Assembly: GCA_012932295.1 (NCBI GenBank)
Contig: JAAONU010000016.1
Coordinates: 17,327,530-17,391,529, forward strand
Length of the DNA: 64,000 nt
From: Cyclina sinensis
Lineage: Eukaryota > Mollusca > Bivalvia > Venerida > Veneridae
Direction: 5' to 3'
Position 1 is the stretch's first letter. Each line of letters opens with the position of its first letter. The notes under the pieces are model-generated. The model had not been told where the DNA came from and searched no databases. It was given only the letters and a program-made list of their open reading frames with translations. Made by a program: the position numbers and the translations under genes. Positions 1 to 11,657 of the stretch are shown here, piece after piece.

Positions 1-1214
1 CAAAACTAATAGGACTAGACCTTAGATATTTGGTGTGGAGTGTTGTGTAGATAACCTTTACCAGGATTGTTTATATGTTGGCCCTGGGTTCAAAATTGGC
101 CCTGCCCCGGGGGCCCTTAATAGGTAAAAAACGAAATCTTGAAAAATCTTCTTCTCAGAAACCACAATGCCTACAGCTTTGATATTTGGTATGTAGCATT
201 GTCTAGTGGATGTCTACCAAGTTTGTTCAAATTATATCCCCTTGGTCAAAATTGGCCATGCCCCAGGGTTCTCTTGGTTTACATATAGTTATATAGGAAA
301 AACATGAAAAATCATTTTTCTCCAAAACTAATAGGACTAGACCTTAGATATTTAGTGTGGAGTGTTGTGTAAAGAATCTTTACCAGTATTGTTTATATGT
401 TGGCCCTGGGGTCAAAATTGGCCCCGCCCTGGGGGCCCTTAATATGTAAAAAAGGCAATCTTGAAAAATCTTCTTACTGGAAATCTCAATGCCTACAGCT
501 TAGATATTTGGTATGTAGCATTGTCTAGTTGATGTTTACCATGTTTGTTCAAATTATGTCCGCTGGGTCAAAATTGGCCACGCCCCAGGGTTCTCTTGTT
601 TTACATTGATTTATATAGGAAAAACATGAAAAATAATTTTTCTCCAAAACAAATAGGTGAAGACCTTAGATATTTGGTGTTGAGTATTGTGTAAAGAACC
701 TTTACCAATATTGTTTAAATGTTGGCCCTTGGGTCAAAATTTGCCCCGCCCTGGGGGCCCTTAATATGTTAAAAAGGAAGTCTTTAAAAATCTTCTTGTC
801 TGAAACCACAAGGCCTTGAATTTTAAAATTTGGCATGAAGCAAGCTTTATCAAGCTTTTTCAAATTATTGGATTAGGTTAAAGGTCATGGAGGCTAAAAA
901 TAGATTTATCTACTGTACCTCATAAAGCCTTCGGTTATAGACCAATATCTTTGATATTCAGTATATAGGTTCCTTGCATGGACCTCTACCCATGGGTAGG
1001 GTTTGAGGTCACTGGGTCAAGGTCAAGGTCACCATAGCTTATAATAGGTATTTCTACTTTCTGTCATAGAGCCTTTATTTATTGACTGATATTTTACATA
1101 TTTGGTTTGAGGGCACTTATATATTTTCAATTAAAAAATGAAATACTGCTTAACAGCAAACCTACAGCCAAAGTACTCAGGTGAGCGATCCAGGGCCATC
1201 ATGGCCCTCTTGTT
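1..1214 (+). repeat. Family-1 tandem array ending in a family-1 3' terminus
   Basis: Tandem core units of about 160 bp sit in a dimeric higher-order unit of 322 bp: the word 'ccaaaacta/aaataggact' style start recurs near 1, 323 and 645. Each half carries 'ttcaaattatgcccctggggtc'-like and 'tgtagcattgtctag' words. Position 900-1140 is a more diverged stretch. The array ends at 1180-1214 with the family-1 terminal signature: 'aggtgagcgatc', then the hairpin 'agggccatcatggccct', then 'cttgtt'. The 5' end lies outside the window. No open frame of note. Confidence 0.85.
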
Positions 1215-3164
1215 TAAATTATGCCTCTGGGGTCAAATTTTGCCCCACCCCCAGGGTCATTGGTTTTACATAGGCTTTTATAGGGATAACTTTGAAAATC
1301 TTATTGTCTGAAACCACATGGGCCTGAGCCTTAAGATTTGGTATGTAACATTGTCTTGTGGCCTCTACCAAGTTTCTTCAAATTTCGACCCTGGGGGAGC
1401 AACTGATTTTACATAGAGAAAATTTGAAAATCTTCTTGTCTGAAACCACAAGGACCTGAGCTTTAAGGTTTGGTATGTAGCATTTTCTTGTTGACATCAA
1501 CCAAGTTTGATCAAATTATACACCTAGGGTCAAATTTGGCCTAAGGCTTTTATAGTGAAACTTTAAAAATCTTCTTGTCTGAAACCACAAGGCCTTGAGC
1601 CTTAAGATTTGGTATGTAGTATTGTCTAGTGGACCTCAACCAAGTTTGTTCAAATTATGCCCCTGGGGTCAAATTTGGCCCTACCCCGGGGGTCAATTGA
1701 TTTTAGAGAGGCTTACATAGGGAAAACTTTGAAAATCTTCTTGTCTGAAAGGACAAGGGTCTGAGCTTAAAATTTGGCCCCACCCCAGGCTCATTGGTTT
1801 TACATAGGCTTATATAGGATAAACTTTGAAAATCTTCTTGTCTGAAACCACAAAGCTCTGAGCCTTAAGATTTGTTATGTAGCATTGTCTAGTGGACCTC
1901 TTCCAATTTGTTCAAATTATAACCCTGGAGTCACATTTGGCCCTGTCCCATGGGTCAATTGATTTTACATAGGCTTATATACGGATAACTTTGAAAATCT
2001 TATTGTCTAAAACCACAAAGCACCGAGCCTTAAGATTGGTATGTAGCATTGTCTAGTGGACCCCTTTCCCAGTTTGTTCAAATTATGCCCCTGAGGTCAA
2101 ATTTGGCCCGCCCTGTGTGTCAGTTTGATTTTACATAGGCTTATATAGTGAAACTACAAAATCTTCTTGTCTGAAACCACAAGACCCTGAGCCTTAAGAT
2201 TTGTTATGTAGCATTGTCCAGTGGATCTCTACCAAGTTTGTTCAAATTATGCCACTTGGGTCAAATTTGGCCCTGACCTAGGGGTCAATTGATTTTACAT
2301 AGGCTTATATAGAGAAAACTTTGAAAATCTTCTTGTCTGAAACCACAAGGCCTTGAGCCTTAAGATTTGGTATGTAGTATTGTCTAGTGGACCTCAACCA
2401 AGTTTGTTCAAATTATGCCCCTGGGGTCAAAATTGGCCCTACCCCGGGGGTCAATTGATTTTAGAGAGGCTTATATAGGGAAAACTTTGAAAATCTTCTT
2501 GTCTGAAAGGACAAGGGCCTGAGCTTAAAATTTGGCCCCACCCCAGGCTCATTGGTTTTACATAGGCTTATATAGGATAAACTTTGAAAATCTTCTTGTC
2601 TGAAACCACAAGGCTCTGAGCCTTAAGATTTGTTATGTAGCATTGTCTAGTGGACCTCTTCCAGTTTGTTGAAATTATAACCCTGGAGTCACATTTGGCC
2701 CTGTCCCATGGGTCAATTGATTTTACATAGGCTTATATACGGATAACTTTGAAAATCTTATTGTCTAAAACCACAAAGCACCGAGCCTTGAGATTTGGTA
2801 TGTAGCATTGTCTAGTGGACCTCTACCAAATGTGTTCAAATTATGCCCTGGGGTCAAATTTGGCCCTGCCCCCGGATTTTACATAGGCTTACATACATGT
2901 AGGCAAAACTTTCAAACAGTCTTTTGTCCAAAACCATAGCACCTAGAACTTAGATAATTTTAATGGAGCCTCAGTTAGAGGTCATCTACGTAGTTTGTTC
3001 AAATTATCCCCATTGAATGAAATTTGGCCCTGCCCAGTGGTTCACTTGTATTTATATAGATTTATATAGAAAGATTCTTAAAAAAGCTTTTGATGTTAGC
3101 TCAGTAGCAGACCCAAGCAGGCGAAGTATTGAGGTGAGCGATCTAGCGCCATCATGGCCCTCTT
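1215..3164 (+). repeat. Family-1 tandem array with a 758-bp higher-order duplication
   Basis: Units of roughly 165 bp carry the words 'cttcttgtctgaaaccacaa', 'ccttaagatttggtatgtag' and 'ggttttacataggcttata'. The segment 1577-2060 recurs almost unchanged at 2335-2822, a 758-bp offset, which points to recent unequal exchange. The array ends at 3127-3164 with the same 3' signature as the first array (hairpin with one mismatch, then 'cttgtt'). It follows the first 3' terminus directly with no new 5' end, so the two 3' ends are arranged in tandem. Confidence 0.85.
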
Positions 3165-3480
3165 GTTGAGTAAAAGACCTCTATTGTTTGTTTCTCAAGT
3201 CAGTAGGTGAAAGGTTAGGGTCACTGTCAACTTGTATTGGAAAACCATGTCCGCTCAATAACTTGAGTATCATGTGGCCCACAGTCTTCAAACTTCATAG
3301 GGTGGTTGCTCTTACAAAGTAGAAATTCCCTATTGTTTTGGGGGTTGGTAGATAAAAGGTTGCTGTCCCCTTGTGTTTGAAAACCTTTTCTGCCCAATAA
3401 CTCGAGTACCATTTAAACCAAAGCCTTTAAGCATCATATGATTTTGCCCTTGTTGAGCAAAAGATCCCTATTGTTTTTTT
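3165..3480 (+). repeat. Family-4 tandem array, left part (interrupted)
   Basis: Units of about 130 bp of the type 'caaacttcatagggtggttgc ... ccctattg-TTTT-gggg-tcagtaggtcaaag-gtcaaggtcac'. The same family recurs at 6654-7270. The left edge abuts the family-1 'cttgtt' end at 3164, so the family-1 element appears inserted into this array. The right edge is the T-run at 3473-3480, where another element begins. Confidence 0.75.
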
Positions 3481-4052
3481 ATGCCCCCGAAGGGAGGCAT
3501 ATAGTTTTTGAACTGTCCGTCCGTCCGTCCCTCCGTCCGTCCATCAGTCTGTCCAAAAACCTTAACATTGGCAATAACTTTCTTATTAGTAAGTGGATAA
3601 ACTTCATACTTGGACACAACACCCCTTTGGACAAGACCTTTCCACTGACCTATATTTATTTGACCTTGACCCCTGAATGACCTTTACCTTGAAGATCCAA
3701 TTGTCCAAAAACTTTAACATTGGCAATAACTTCTTTATTAGTAAGTGGATTTACTTCATACTTGGACACAGCACCCCTTTGGAAAGACCTTACCACTGAC
3801 CTATATTTGTTTGACCTTGACCCCTGAATGACCTTCACCTTGAAGATCCAATTGTCCAAAAACTTTAACATTGCCCATAACTTCCTTATAAGTAAATGGA
3901 ATTACTTCATACTCGGACACAACCCCCTTTGGATAAGACCTTCCTACTGACCTATATTTATTTAACCTTGACCACTGAATGACTGGTTCTCAGTTCAAAG
4001 GTCAAAGCACCACGTTCGGGGGCATTGTCATCTTACAGTGACAGTTCTTGTT
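3481..4052 (+). mobile_element. Family-2 hairpin-ended tandem-repeat element, complete
   Basis: It begins after a T-run with the palindrome 'atgcccccgaagggaggcat' and 'atag', followed by 'gtccgtccgtccctccgtcc'. About three units of roughly 147 bp follow ('aactttaacattggcaataactt', 'ttgaccttgacccctgaatg'). It ends with 'gggggcatt', a TGTCA/TGACA hairpin and 'gttcttgtt' at 4052. It splits a family-4 array exactly at that array's T-run. No protein is encoded, so it is non-autonomous; the class is uncertain (Helitron/Helentron-like by end structure). Confidence 0.75.
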
Positions 4053-4235
4053 GGTGTTAGTAAGTCAAAAGTCAAGGTCACAGTTACCTTCAATCAATAA
4101 CTAGGGAACGCTTGGCCTGCAGTCCTCAGATTTGCTGGAAGGTTGATCATTACCAGTAGATAACCCCTATTGATTTTGAGGTCAGTAGGATTGGAGGTCA
4201 AGGACACTGTTACCTTGACCAAGGAAAGTTAGTCC
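4053..4235 (+). repeat. Family-4 tandem array, right part
   Basis: It resumes with 'agtaagtcaaaagtcaaggtcac', which continues the family-4 unit broken at 3480, and holds one more unit ('taacccctattgattttgaggtcagtagg'). Confidence 0.7.
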
Positions 4236-4928
4236 TCCTTGTTTCTTGTCATCGTCGGAAACCCACTAATAAATATTCATGAAAACGAATAATTTGCAGC
4301 CAATTATCCCATGGTACAAAATGTAGTTGTGTGGAATATGTACCGGGGATCACCAACGATGGTTTCTTGTTTGAAACCACAAGGCCTAGTGCTGAAGTAT
4401 TTTGTATTCAACATCAGTGTTCTACAGAGATTGTACAAATTATGCCCCTGGTGTCATAATTGACTCTGCCCTAGTGGTCCTAAATGTGTAAAATATAACA
4501 TTTTTGAAAATCTTCATTTCAGAAACCAGAATTGTTTGATCTTAGATACTTGGTTTGTAGCATTGTTAAGCTTTTTGCTTCAAACATTGTTAAAGTTATT
4601 TCTCTAAGGTTAAAACTGGCCTTGCCAAAGGGGCCAACTGTTTACTTCGAAATATTAAGGAAAAAATGAAAATTTACTTCTCTCAAACTACTAGGCTCTT
4701 AGCTTTAAGATTTGGTATGTAGCATCATCTAGAGAATTTCTTCCAAAATTTTCAAAATATGTCCCTTCGGTTAAAATTGATCCTACTTGAGGGGACTTGA
4801 TTTATATTGAGTTATATAGGGAATAAGAGTTTCCATCCTTACTGAAACTACAATGTACATGGTCATCTACTGATTTTTATTTGCCAGAACACTAGGTAGG
4901 TTCATTATGACTTTGTTTGTTTGTTTTT
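4236..4928 (+). repeat. Degenerate family-1 core units and left flank of element A
   Basis: Position 4360-4850 holds four diverged family-1 core units ('gaaaccacaaggcctag', 'ggtatgtagcatcatctag'). Position 4868-4928 is a non-repeat flank ('ctgatttttatttgccagaacactagg' and a T-rich run) with a paralogue at 7861-7915. Confidence 0.65.
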
Positions 4929-7329
4929 AGCTCACCTGAGCACAAAGTGCTCAAGGTGAACTTTTCTGATCGGTCTTTGTTGGTCTTCTGTCCGTCGTCA
5001 ACTTTTCATTCAGACGACATCTCCTCTGAAACAAATGGGCCAAATTTAATGAAACATGCCTGGGATGTTTCTTGCATGTAGCTCTACCAAGATTGTTCAA
5101 ATGGTTCTGGTCCATTGCATTTCTGGTTCACTGGAGCTAAAAATAGATTTTAAAAGTTGGGTCTTTGAAAATCTTCTTCTCCGAAACCTCAAGGCCCTGA
5201 GTCTTAAGATTTGGTATGAAGCATCGACCTTTACCAAGTTTGTTCAAATTATAATCCTGGGGTCAAAACAGACCCCACCCGAGGGGTCAGTTGAGTTTAT
5301 ACATAAATTTATATAGGGAAAACTTAAAAATCTTTTTGTCAGAAACCACAAGGCCTATACGGTAGTTTAGATATTTGGTGTGCATCATTGTCCAGTGGAC
5401 CTCTACCAAGCTTGTTCAAATCATGGTCCCTGGGTCATAAATGGCCACACTCCAGGGGTCACATGTTTTACATAGAGTTAAATAGGAAAAACTTTGAAAT
5501 ATCTTCACATCAGAAACAAAAAGGCTTAGAGCTTAGATATTTTGTGTGTAGCATTGTCTAGTGGATCTCTACCAAGTTTGTTCAAATCATGGCCCGTGGG
5601 TCACAAATGGCCCCGCCCCACGGTTACATGTTTTACATAGAGTTATATAGGAAACTTAAAAATCTTCTTTTCAGATACCACAAGGTCTAGAGTTAAGATA
5701 CTTGATGTACAGCATTGTCTTTTGGACCTCTACCAGTTTTGTTCAAATCATAGCTCCTGGGTCAAAAAAGGACATGCCCCAGAGGTCACATGTTTTACAT
5801 TGAGTTATATAAGAAAAACTTTTAAAATCTTCTTTTCAGAAACCACAAGGCCTAGAGTTTGAATATTTTGTGTGCAGCATTGTCCAGTGGACCTCTACCA
5901 AGTTTGTTCAAATCATGGTCCCTGGGTCAAACACCCCCCCACCCTTCGCCCCCACCTCAGGGGTCACATGTTTTATGGAGAGTTATAATGGTTAATTTTT
6001 AAAAAATCTTCTTGCCAGAAACCACAAAGCCTAGAGTTTAGATATTTTTGTTCAGATCATAGCCACTGGGTCAAAATAGGCCTTCCCCCTGGGGTCACTT
6101 GTTTACATTGAGTTATATAGGAAAAAGTTTTAAAAACCTTCACATCAGAAGCAAAAAAGCATAGAGGCTGAGCTTAGATATTTTGTATATAGCATTTTCT
6201 GCCAACTTGGGTCAAAAATGGCTACGCCCCAGTTGTCACATGTTTTACATGTTTTTATAGGAATAACTTTAAAAATCAGATACCACAAGGCCGAGAGTTA
6301 AGATACTTGGTGTACAACATTGTCTATTGAACCTAAACCTCTACCAAATTTGTTCAAATCATAGCCCCTGGGTCAAAAAAGGCCCCGCCCCAGGGGTCAC
6401 ATGTTTTACATAGAGTTATATAGGAAAGTCTTTAAAAATCTTCTTGTCAGAAACCATAAGGTCTGGAATTTAGATATTTAGTCTGCAGCATTGTCTAGTA
6501 GACCTTAAGCAAGTTAATTCAAATCTTGACCCTGAGGTCAAAACTGGCCCCACCAGAGGTGGGGTGGGGGGGGTCATTTGATTTTACACATGGACTTATA
6601 TAGGGAAAACTTTAAAAAACTGCTGCTCTGAAACACCAAGGGCTAGACCTTTAATTTTATGTCTCTCCCCAAATGCGCCCTACTGATGGAGACATATTGA
6701 TTTTGCCTTGTCCATGGGTGTTTGCTTGTCTGTATGTCTGTCACACTTTCTTTCCTTTCAATAACTTAAGTACCATTTGGCCCAAAGCCTTCAAACTTCA
6801 CAGGGTTATTACCCTTATTGAGTAGAGAAAAACCTTCTGTTTTTGGGGTCAGTAGGTCAAAGTTCAAGGTCAGAGGGACCTCTAGATTGAAAACCGTTTC
6901 CATTCAATAACAGGGTTACCATTTCACCCAGAGCCTTCAAACTTCATAGGGTGATTGCTTTTACTAAATAGAAGAACCCTGTCATTTTTGGGGTCAGTAG
7001 GTCAAAAGTCAAGGTTACAGGGACCTGTAGTATGAAAACTATTTCTGCTCTAACTGGAGTACCATTTCACTCAGAACCTTCAAACTTCAAAGGGTAATTA
7101 TATTAGAAGAACCCAATCGTTTTTGGGGACTGCAGGTCAAAGGTCAAGTTCACTGGGACCTGTAGAGTAAAACTATTTCTGCTAAAAAGTTTGAGTACCA
7201 TTACACCCAGAGTCTGCAAACTTATTCAAACTTGCAAACAACGAACACCCATAAGAACGGATAATGATTCTTGTAACATGAGCAATGAGACTCAGGTGAG
7301 TGATTTAGGGCCATTATGGCCCTCTTGTT
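4929..7329 (+). mobile_element. Family-1 element A, complete, with nested family-4 array
   Basis: It starts in a T-run with the palindrome 'agctcacctgagcac' aaa 'gtgctcaaggtgaac', followed by 'gtccgtcgtcaac'. Ten or so core units of about 170 bp follow from 5020 to 6650. A family-4 array is nested at 6654-7270. The 3' signature 'actcaggtgagtgatttagg', hairpin 'agggccattatggccct' and 'cttgtt' ends at 7329. The flanks are matched by an uninterrupted paralogous segment at 7861-7990. No transposase or replicase frame is present, so it is a non-autonomous element. Confidence 0.75.
6654..7270 (+). repeat. Family-4 hairpin-ended element nested in element A
   Basis: After 'taatttt' it begins 'atgtctctccccaaatgcgc', whose ATGTCTC pairs with GAGACAT about 30 bp on. 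A 'tgtctgtatgtctgtcac' segment follows, then about four units of roughly 130 bp ('caaacttcacagggttatta', 'ggggtcagtaggtcaaag'). The end is approximate, near 'attcttgtaa'. Confidence 0.65.
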
Positions 7330-7640
7330 ATGTTAATGTGTGTAAATCATCCCTAAACCTGGAAGAATTAATCAGATAAAAGTATGATACTGAAAAAATG
7401 TTTTATGATTTAATTGTATTCAGACTTAAGTATAAGCTGAGTAGTATTTTGTATAAAATACCATTGACAACCAGCGTTAATCTTGATGAAGCCAGACATA
7501 TTTGTTGTTAAAATACTTCTAGTCAGGGTCTTAAATTTGGCCCTGCTCTAGTTGCACACTCGGCACGAGAACAGACTGTTTATCAGTTCGAAATTTATAT
7601 GTGCGGTACCTTTCATTGTCATTATACATAATTTTAATTG
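7330..7640 (+). repeat. Local duplication, copy 1
   Basis: 'gaagaattaatcag', 'aataccattgacaaccagcg' and 'ggcacgagaacag ... cgaaatttatatgtgc' recur in the same order at 7930-8000 and 8690-8885. This defines an older duplication of about 300 bp. Confidence 0.65.
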
Positions 7641-7860
7641 CAGCCCTGTTAGCATTTGTAGCTCTGTTAAGGACAAAGTACTTTAACACTTCGAAATTTT
7701 ATTAGGAATTATTCTTTTATTATTCTAAAGATTCAGAACTGAGTTTATAATTTTAATTTTATTTGAAATATATAGGTGCAATTGTCAAACTGAGTGAAAG
7801 AAATGTTTAACCTAGGATTAATAGCAAAGAATGCAGCGAAAGTAATAACAGTAACTTACA
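7641..7860. other. Unannotated AT-rich spacer
   Basis: No gene, RNA or repeat is recognised between the two duplicate copies. Confidence 0.5.
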
Positions 7861-8885
7861 CTGATTTTTATTCGCGGGAACACTAGTTAAGTTCTTCACG
7901 ACTTTGATTTTTTTACCATTTTAAATCAACTTTAAACCTAAAAGAATTAATCAGTAAAAAAACAATACTGAAAAAAAATGTTTTATGACTTTATTATGCA
8001 GCAATTTTACAAGAATTTGCTTACTATTTATCTACAATTAAGGAATTATATTTATTTGCTGCATATTTAATAAGGGACTGTTCACTCTAGTTGAAGTAGA
8101 TTTTTGTTTAACATTTTTAGGTAATTTTCAGTCTATTTTGAACATATGACTTGTTGACATTCTTTCTTTAGTTAATCTCTAAGTATTGAGAAACCATAAA
8201 GCTGCTAAAAGGTTGACACTTCACCTGAGACAAGGAAGCCAGACTGTTTTAAGTAACAAGCATGTCTTATGGTGTTTACATACCCTTTTGTAAATGTCTC
8301 ATAGTGATAATTATCTTTGATTATAAATATGCCATTTCCTGATCAGATTATAGATTAATTACTCAAGTGTCAACTTAATTTCAAATAGAAAATCTTTGTT
8401 ATTCTAAGAATATTTTGTATATAAGTCACAAATAACAATTGTAGTTAGTTAGAATTTAGATTTGAAAGTAAGAGGTGTTCCTCACTAAATCACTGTTACT
8501 TTATTAGTAATTTACTTGTGGTGTTCCATAAGATATTGATTTCATTATTAACTGTTAAGGATTTTTGGTGTTCCAAAATATATGTGCTGGTGTACCTGCT
8601 AATTACTGGATTAAATAATAAACAGAAAAGGACTTATTTTTATTAACTCTATTCACTTAATGCCTACAAAAATTTCATGGCATTAAAACTTAATTATAAC
8701 CAGAGTTTTAAGTATAAGTCGCGTAATAGTTTGTACCACAAAACCATTAACAACCAGCATTAATCTAGATGAAATCAGATATATCTGTTATTAAAATACC
8801 TCTAATTATACATACTTGGCACGAGAACAGATTCGAAATTTATATGTGCAGTACTTTTCGTTGTAATTATGCACAAATCTTATTC
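7861..8885 (+). repeat. Local duplication, copy 2 (split by about 690 bp)
   Basis: Position 7861-7990 matches both flanks of element A without the element. The homology resumes at about 8690-8885 ('cattaacaaccagcattaatc', 'ggcacgagaacagattcg'). The intervening 8005-8690 is unique AT-rich sequence with no recognisable coding content. Confidence 0.6.
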
Positions 8886-9090
8886 AAATAATAGGAAGGC
8901 AGATCATGCATTTCGGGAAGATTAAAAATTATTCTATGGCCATTTTCAGTGGGTAACTATGACGTCATGAAATGAAACGGTTAATCTGGTTGTGTTTTTC
9001 TGCAATGATGGCACTGCCCATTAAATTGGATGTAAAGCCAAATTTTGACTTTAAATGCATTTGCAGCCTTAAGATGTGCTTTTTATTATG
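8886..9090. other. Unannotated spacer
   Basis: Nothing recognised between the local duplication and the family-2 relic. Confidence 0.4.
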
Positions 9091-9515
9091 CTGCTGAAGG
9101 GAGGGATATAGCTTTTGAACTGTCCGTGCGTCAGCCCATCAGAAAACTTTAACTTTGGCAATAACTTTCTTATTAATATGTGGATATACTTCATACTTAG
9201 ACACAACACCCTTTTGGACAAGAGCTTTCCACTGACATTATTTATTTGACCTTGACCCCTGATTGACCTCTTACCTTGAAGATTGAATTGTTCAAAAACT
9301 TTTGCATTGGCAGTTACTTCTTTATTAGTAAGTGGATTTACTTCATACTTGGACACAACACCCTTTTGGACAAGAGCTTTCCACTGACCTATATTTGCTT
9401 GATCCTGGCCCCTGGATGACCTTTATCTTGAAGATTCAGTTGTCCAAAAACTTTTAACATTGCCCATAACTTCCTTATTAGTAAGTGGATCTACTTCATA
9501 CTTGGACACAAGAAA
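9091..9515 (+). repeat. Family-2 element, 3'-truncated, degenerate 5' palindrome
   Basis: It starts with a decayed version of the family-2 5' end ('atgctgctgaagggagggat', 'atag', 'gaactgtccgtgcgtc') and holds three units of about 145 bp matching 3553-3960. It stops at 'acttggacacaag' without the 3' hairpin. Confidence 0.7.
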
Positions 9516-9562
9516 TAACTTCACATGATAGTTAAAATTATTTAATTGATTTTTTAATTTTT

Positions 9563-9930
9563 AGCTCACCTGAGCACTGCTCAGGGTGAGCTTTTAGGAT
9601 CCTTGAATGTCCGTTGGGCGTCGTGCGTCGTCAAAAATTTGACTTGAACAACTTGTCCTCCTAAACCCCTAAGCCAACCTAGACAAAACATGCCTGGGAT
9701 ATTCCTTGCACGAAGCTCTACCAAAGTTGTTCAAAGAATTCAATTCCATCAAGAACTCTGGTTGCTATGGCAACTTTAAGGAAAAACTTTGAAAATCTTC
9801 TTGTCTGAAACCACAAGGCCCTGAGCCTTAATATTTGGTATGTAAAATTGTCTATTGGATCTCTACCAATTTTATTCAAATTATACCCTTAGGGGTCAAA
9901 TTTGGCCCCGCCCCGGAGGTCAGTGAGAGA
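9563..9930 (+). mobile_element. Family-1 element, 5' part
   Basis: It starts in a T-run with 'agctcacctgagcac' / 'tgctcagggtgagct', then 'gtgcgtcgtcaaaa' and about one and a half core units. The core breaks off near 9930 at 'ggtcagtgagagacattg'. Family-1 core resumes at 10291, so one element interrupted by 360 bp is possible. Confidence 0.65.
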
Positions 9931-10290
9931 CATTGCTGATAACAAATTATCTCCCTTACTCAGATAACATCAGAGGTAATCCAAATTGCACTTTGGTCCT
10001 TTCAGTTGGAATCCTCTGACTTTATCCTTGTTTCTCTTTGTGATAGTCTTCACTTTCAGTTGTGAAAATTGTCACTTACATATTAAATAAAAAGTTAGGA
10101 ATTTAAAAAAACAAACTTTATGTGCTAACAAAACATATTTTTAAACTAAATGTTTAATCTGACTACTATTGTGGCAAATAATAAGGTGTAATTATCACCA
10201 TACCATAAAGGAAAACAGCGATGAAAGCAGAGGAATCCAAATGGAAGGACCAAGTTAATATTAGAGAGTATTCAGGGTAGATAATCCACT
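9931..10290. other. Unannotated segment between family-1 blocks
   Basis: Unique AT-rich sequence; nothing recognised. It could be an insertion that split the element starting at 9563. Confidence 0.4.
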
Positions 10291-10640
10291 GATGTCCCCC
10301 ATTGATTTTGCATAGGCTTTTATAGTGAAAATTTGAAAATCTTCTTGTCTGAAACCACAAGGCCCTGAGCCTTAAGATTTGGTATGTAGCATTGTCTAGT
10401 GGACCTCTACCAAGTTTGTTCAATTATGCCCCTGGGGTCAAATTTGGCCCCACCCTGGGGTCATTGGTTTTACCTAGGCTAATAAAGGAGAAACTTTGAA
10501 AATCTTCTTGTCTGAAACCACAAGGCCCTGAGCCTTAAGATTTGGTATGTAGCATTGTCTAGTGGACCTCTACCAAGTGTGGTCAAATTTTGCCCCACTC
10601 TGGGGTCATTGGTTTTACATAGGCTTATATAGTGAAAATC
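10291..10640 (+). repeat. Family-1 core units
   Basis: Two units of about 165 bp ('cttcttgtctgaaaccacaag', 'ggtatgtagcattgtctagtg', 'ggggtcattggttttac') with no terminal signature at either side. Confidence 0.75.
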
Positions 10641-11657
10641 TTCTTGTAGAAGGAGAGGTAACATTTTTGGTCCAAATAATCTGGAAATTTGTCAGAAAGG
10701 TTGTTTCTATGATCTCTAGCTCAGATTCGATTATAGGTCATAAGGGTTCGAAAAATCGGTCACAGAGCCCGAAAATAGAAAAACCTTCTTAACACTCTAG
10801 AAGTTACATTTTCGTTCAAAATATCCCAGGAATTTGTCGGAAAGGTTATTTTGATGATTTCTAGTTTAAGTTCGAATTTGGGTCATCTGGGATCAAAAAC
10901 TAGGTCACATACATGTAGCCCAAATAAAGAAAAACCTTGTTAACACTCTCGAGGTAACATTTTCGGTCCAAATAACCTGAAAATCTTTCTGAAAGGTTGA
11001 TTCAATGATTTCTAGGTCAGGTTTGAATATGGGTCATCTGGAGTCAAAAACTAGGTCACAGAACCCAAAAATAGAAAAACCTGATTAACACTCTAAAGGC
11101 TATTTTTCAGTCCAAATATACCAGAAATTTGTCAGAAAAGTTGTTTTAATAATTTCTAGCTCAGAGTCGAATATGGGTCATCTTGGGTCAAAAAGTAGGT
11201 CACAGACCCCAAATATGGAAAAACCTTGTTAACACTCTAGAGGTTACATTTTCAGTCCAAATAACCTGGAAATTTATCAGAGAGATTGTTTCAATGATTT
11301 CTAGCTCAATTTCGAATATGGGTTATCTGGGGTCAAAAATTAGGTCACATGGCAAAAAAGTAGAAAAACCTTGTTAATGCTCTAGAGGTTACATTTTCAG
11401 TCCAAATATCCTTGAAATTTGTCAGAAAGGTTGTTTCAATGATTTCTAGCTCAAATTTGGATATGGGTCATTTGGGATCAAAAACTAGTTCACAGAGCCC
11501 TTAAATGTAAAAACCATTTTAACACTCCAGAGGTTACAGTCCAAATATCCTGGAAATTTGTCAGACAGGTTGTTTTGATGATTTCTAGCTCAAGTACTAA
11601 TATAGGTCATCATTGGTACCGGTCAAAAACTAGGTCACAGAGCCCAAATAAGGAAAA
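10641..11657 (+). repeat. Family-6 tandem array, left part
   Basis: About seven units of roughly 145 bp with the words 'accttgttaacactctagag', 'ccaaataacctggaaatttg', 'gatttctagctca' and 'aaaactaggtcacagagccc'. It is interrupted at 11657 by an inserted element and resumes at 13179 in register. Confidence 0.85.

Noticed and set aside
3438..3871. 80- and 71-codon frames on opposite strands
   Set aside because: They cross the boundary and tandem units of the family-2 element; no codon preference.
7556..7575. cDNA-adaptor-like 'tcggcacgag' suggesting contamination
   Set aside because: The same 'ggcacgagaacag' occurs in the paralogous copy at about 8819 in matching context, so it is genomic.
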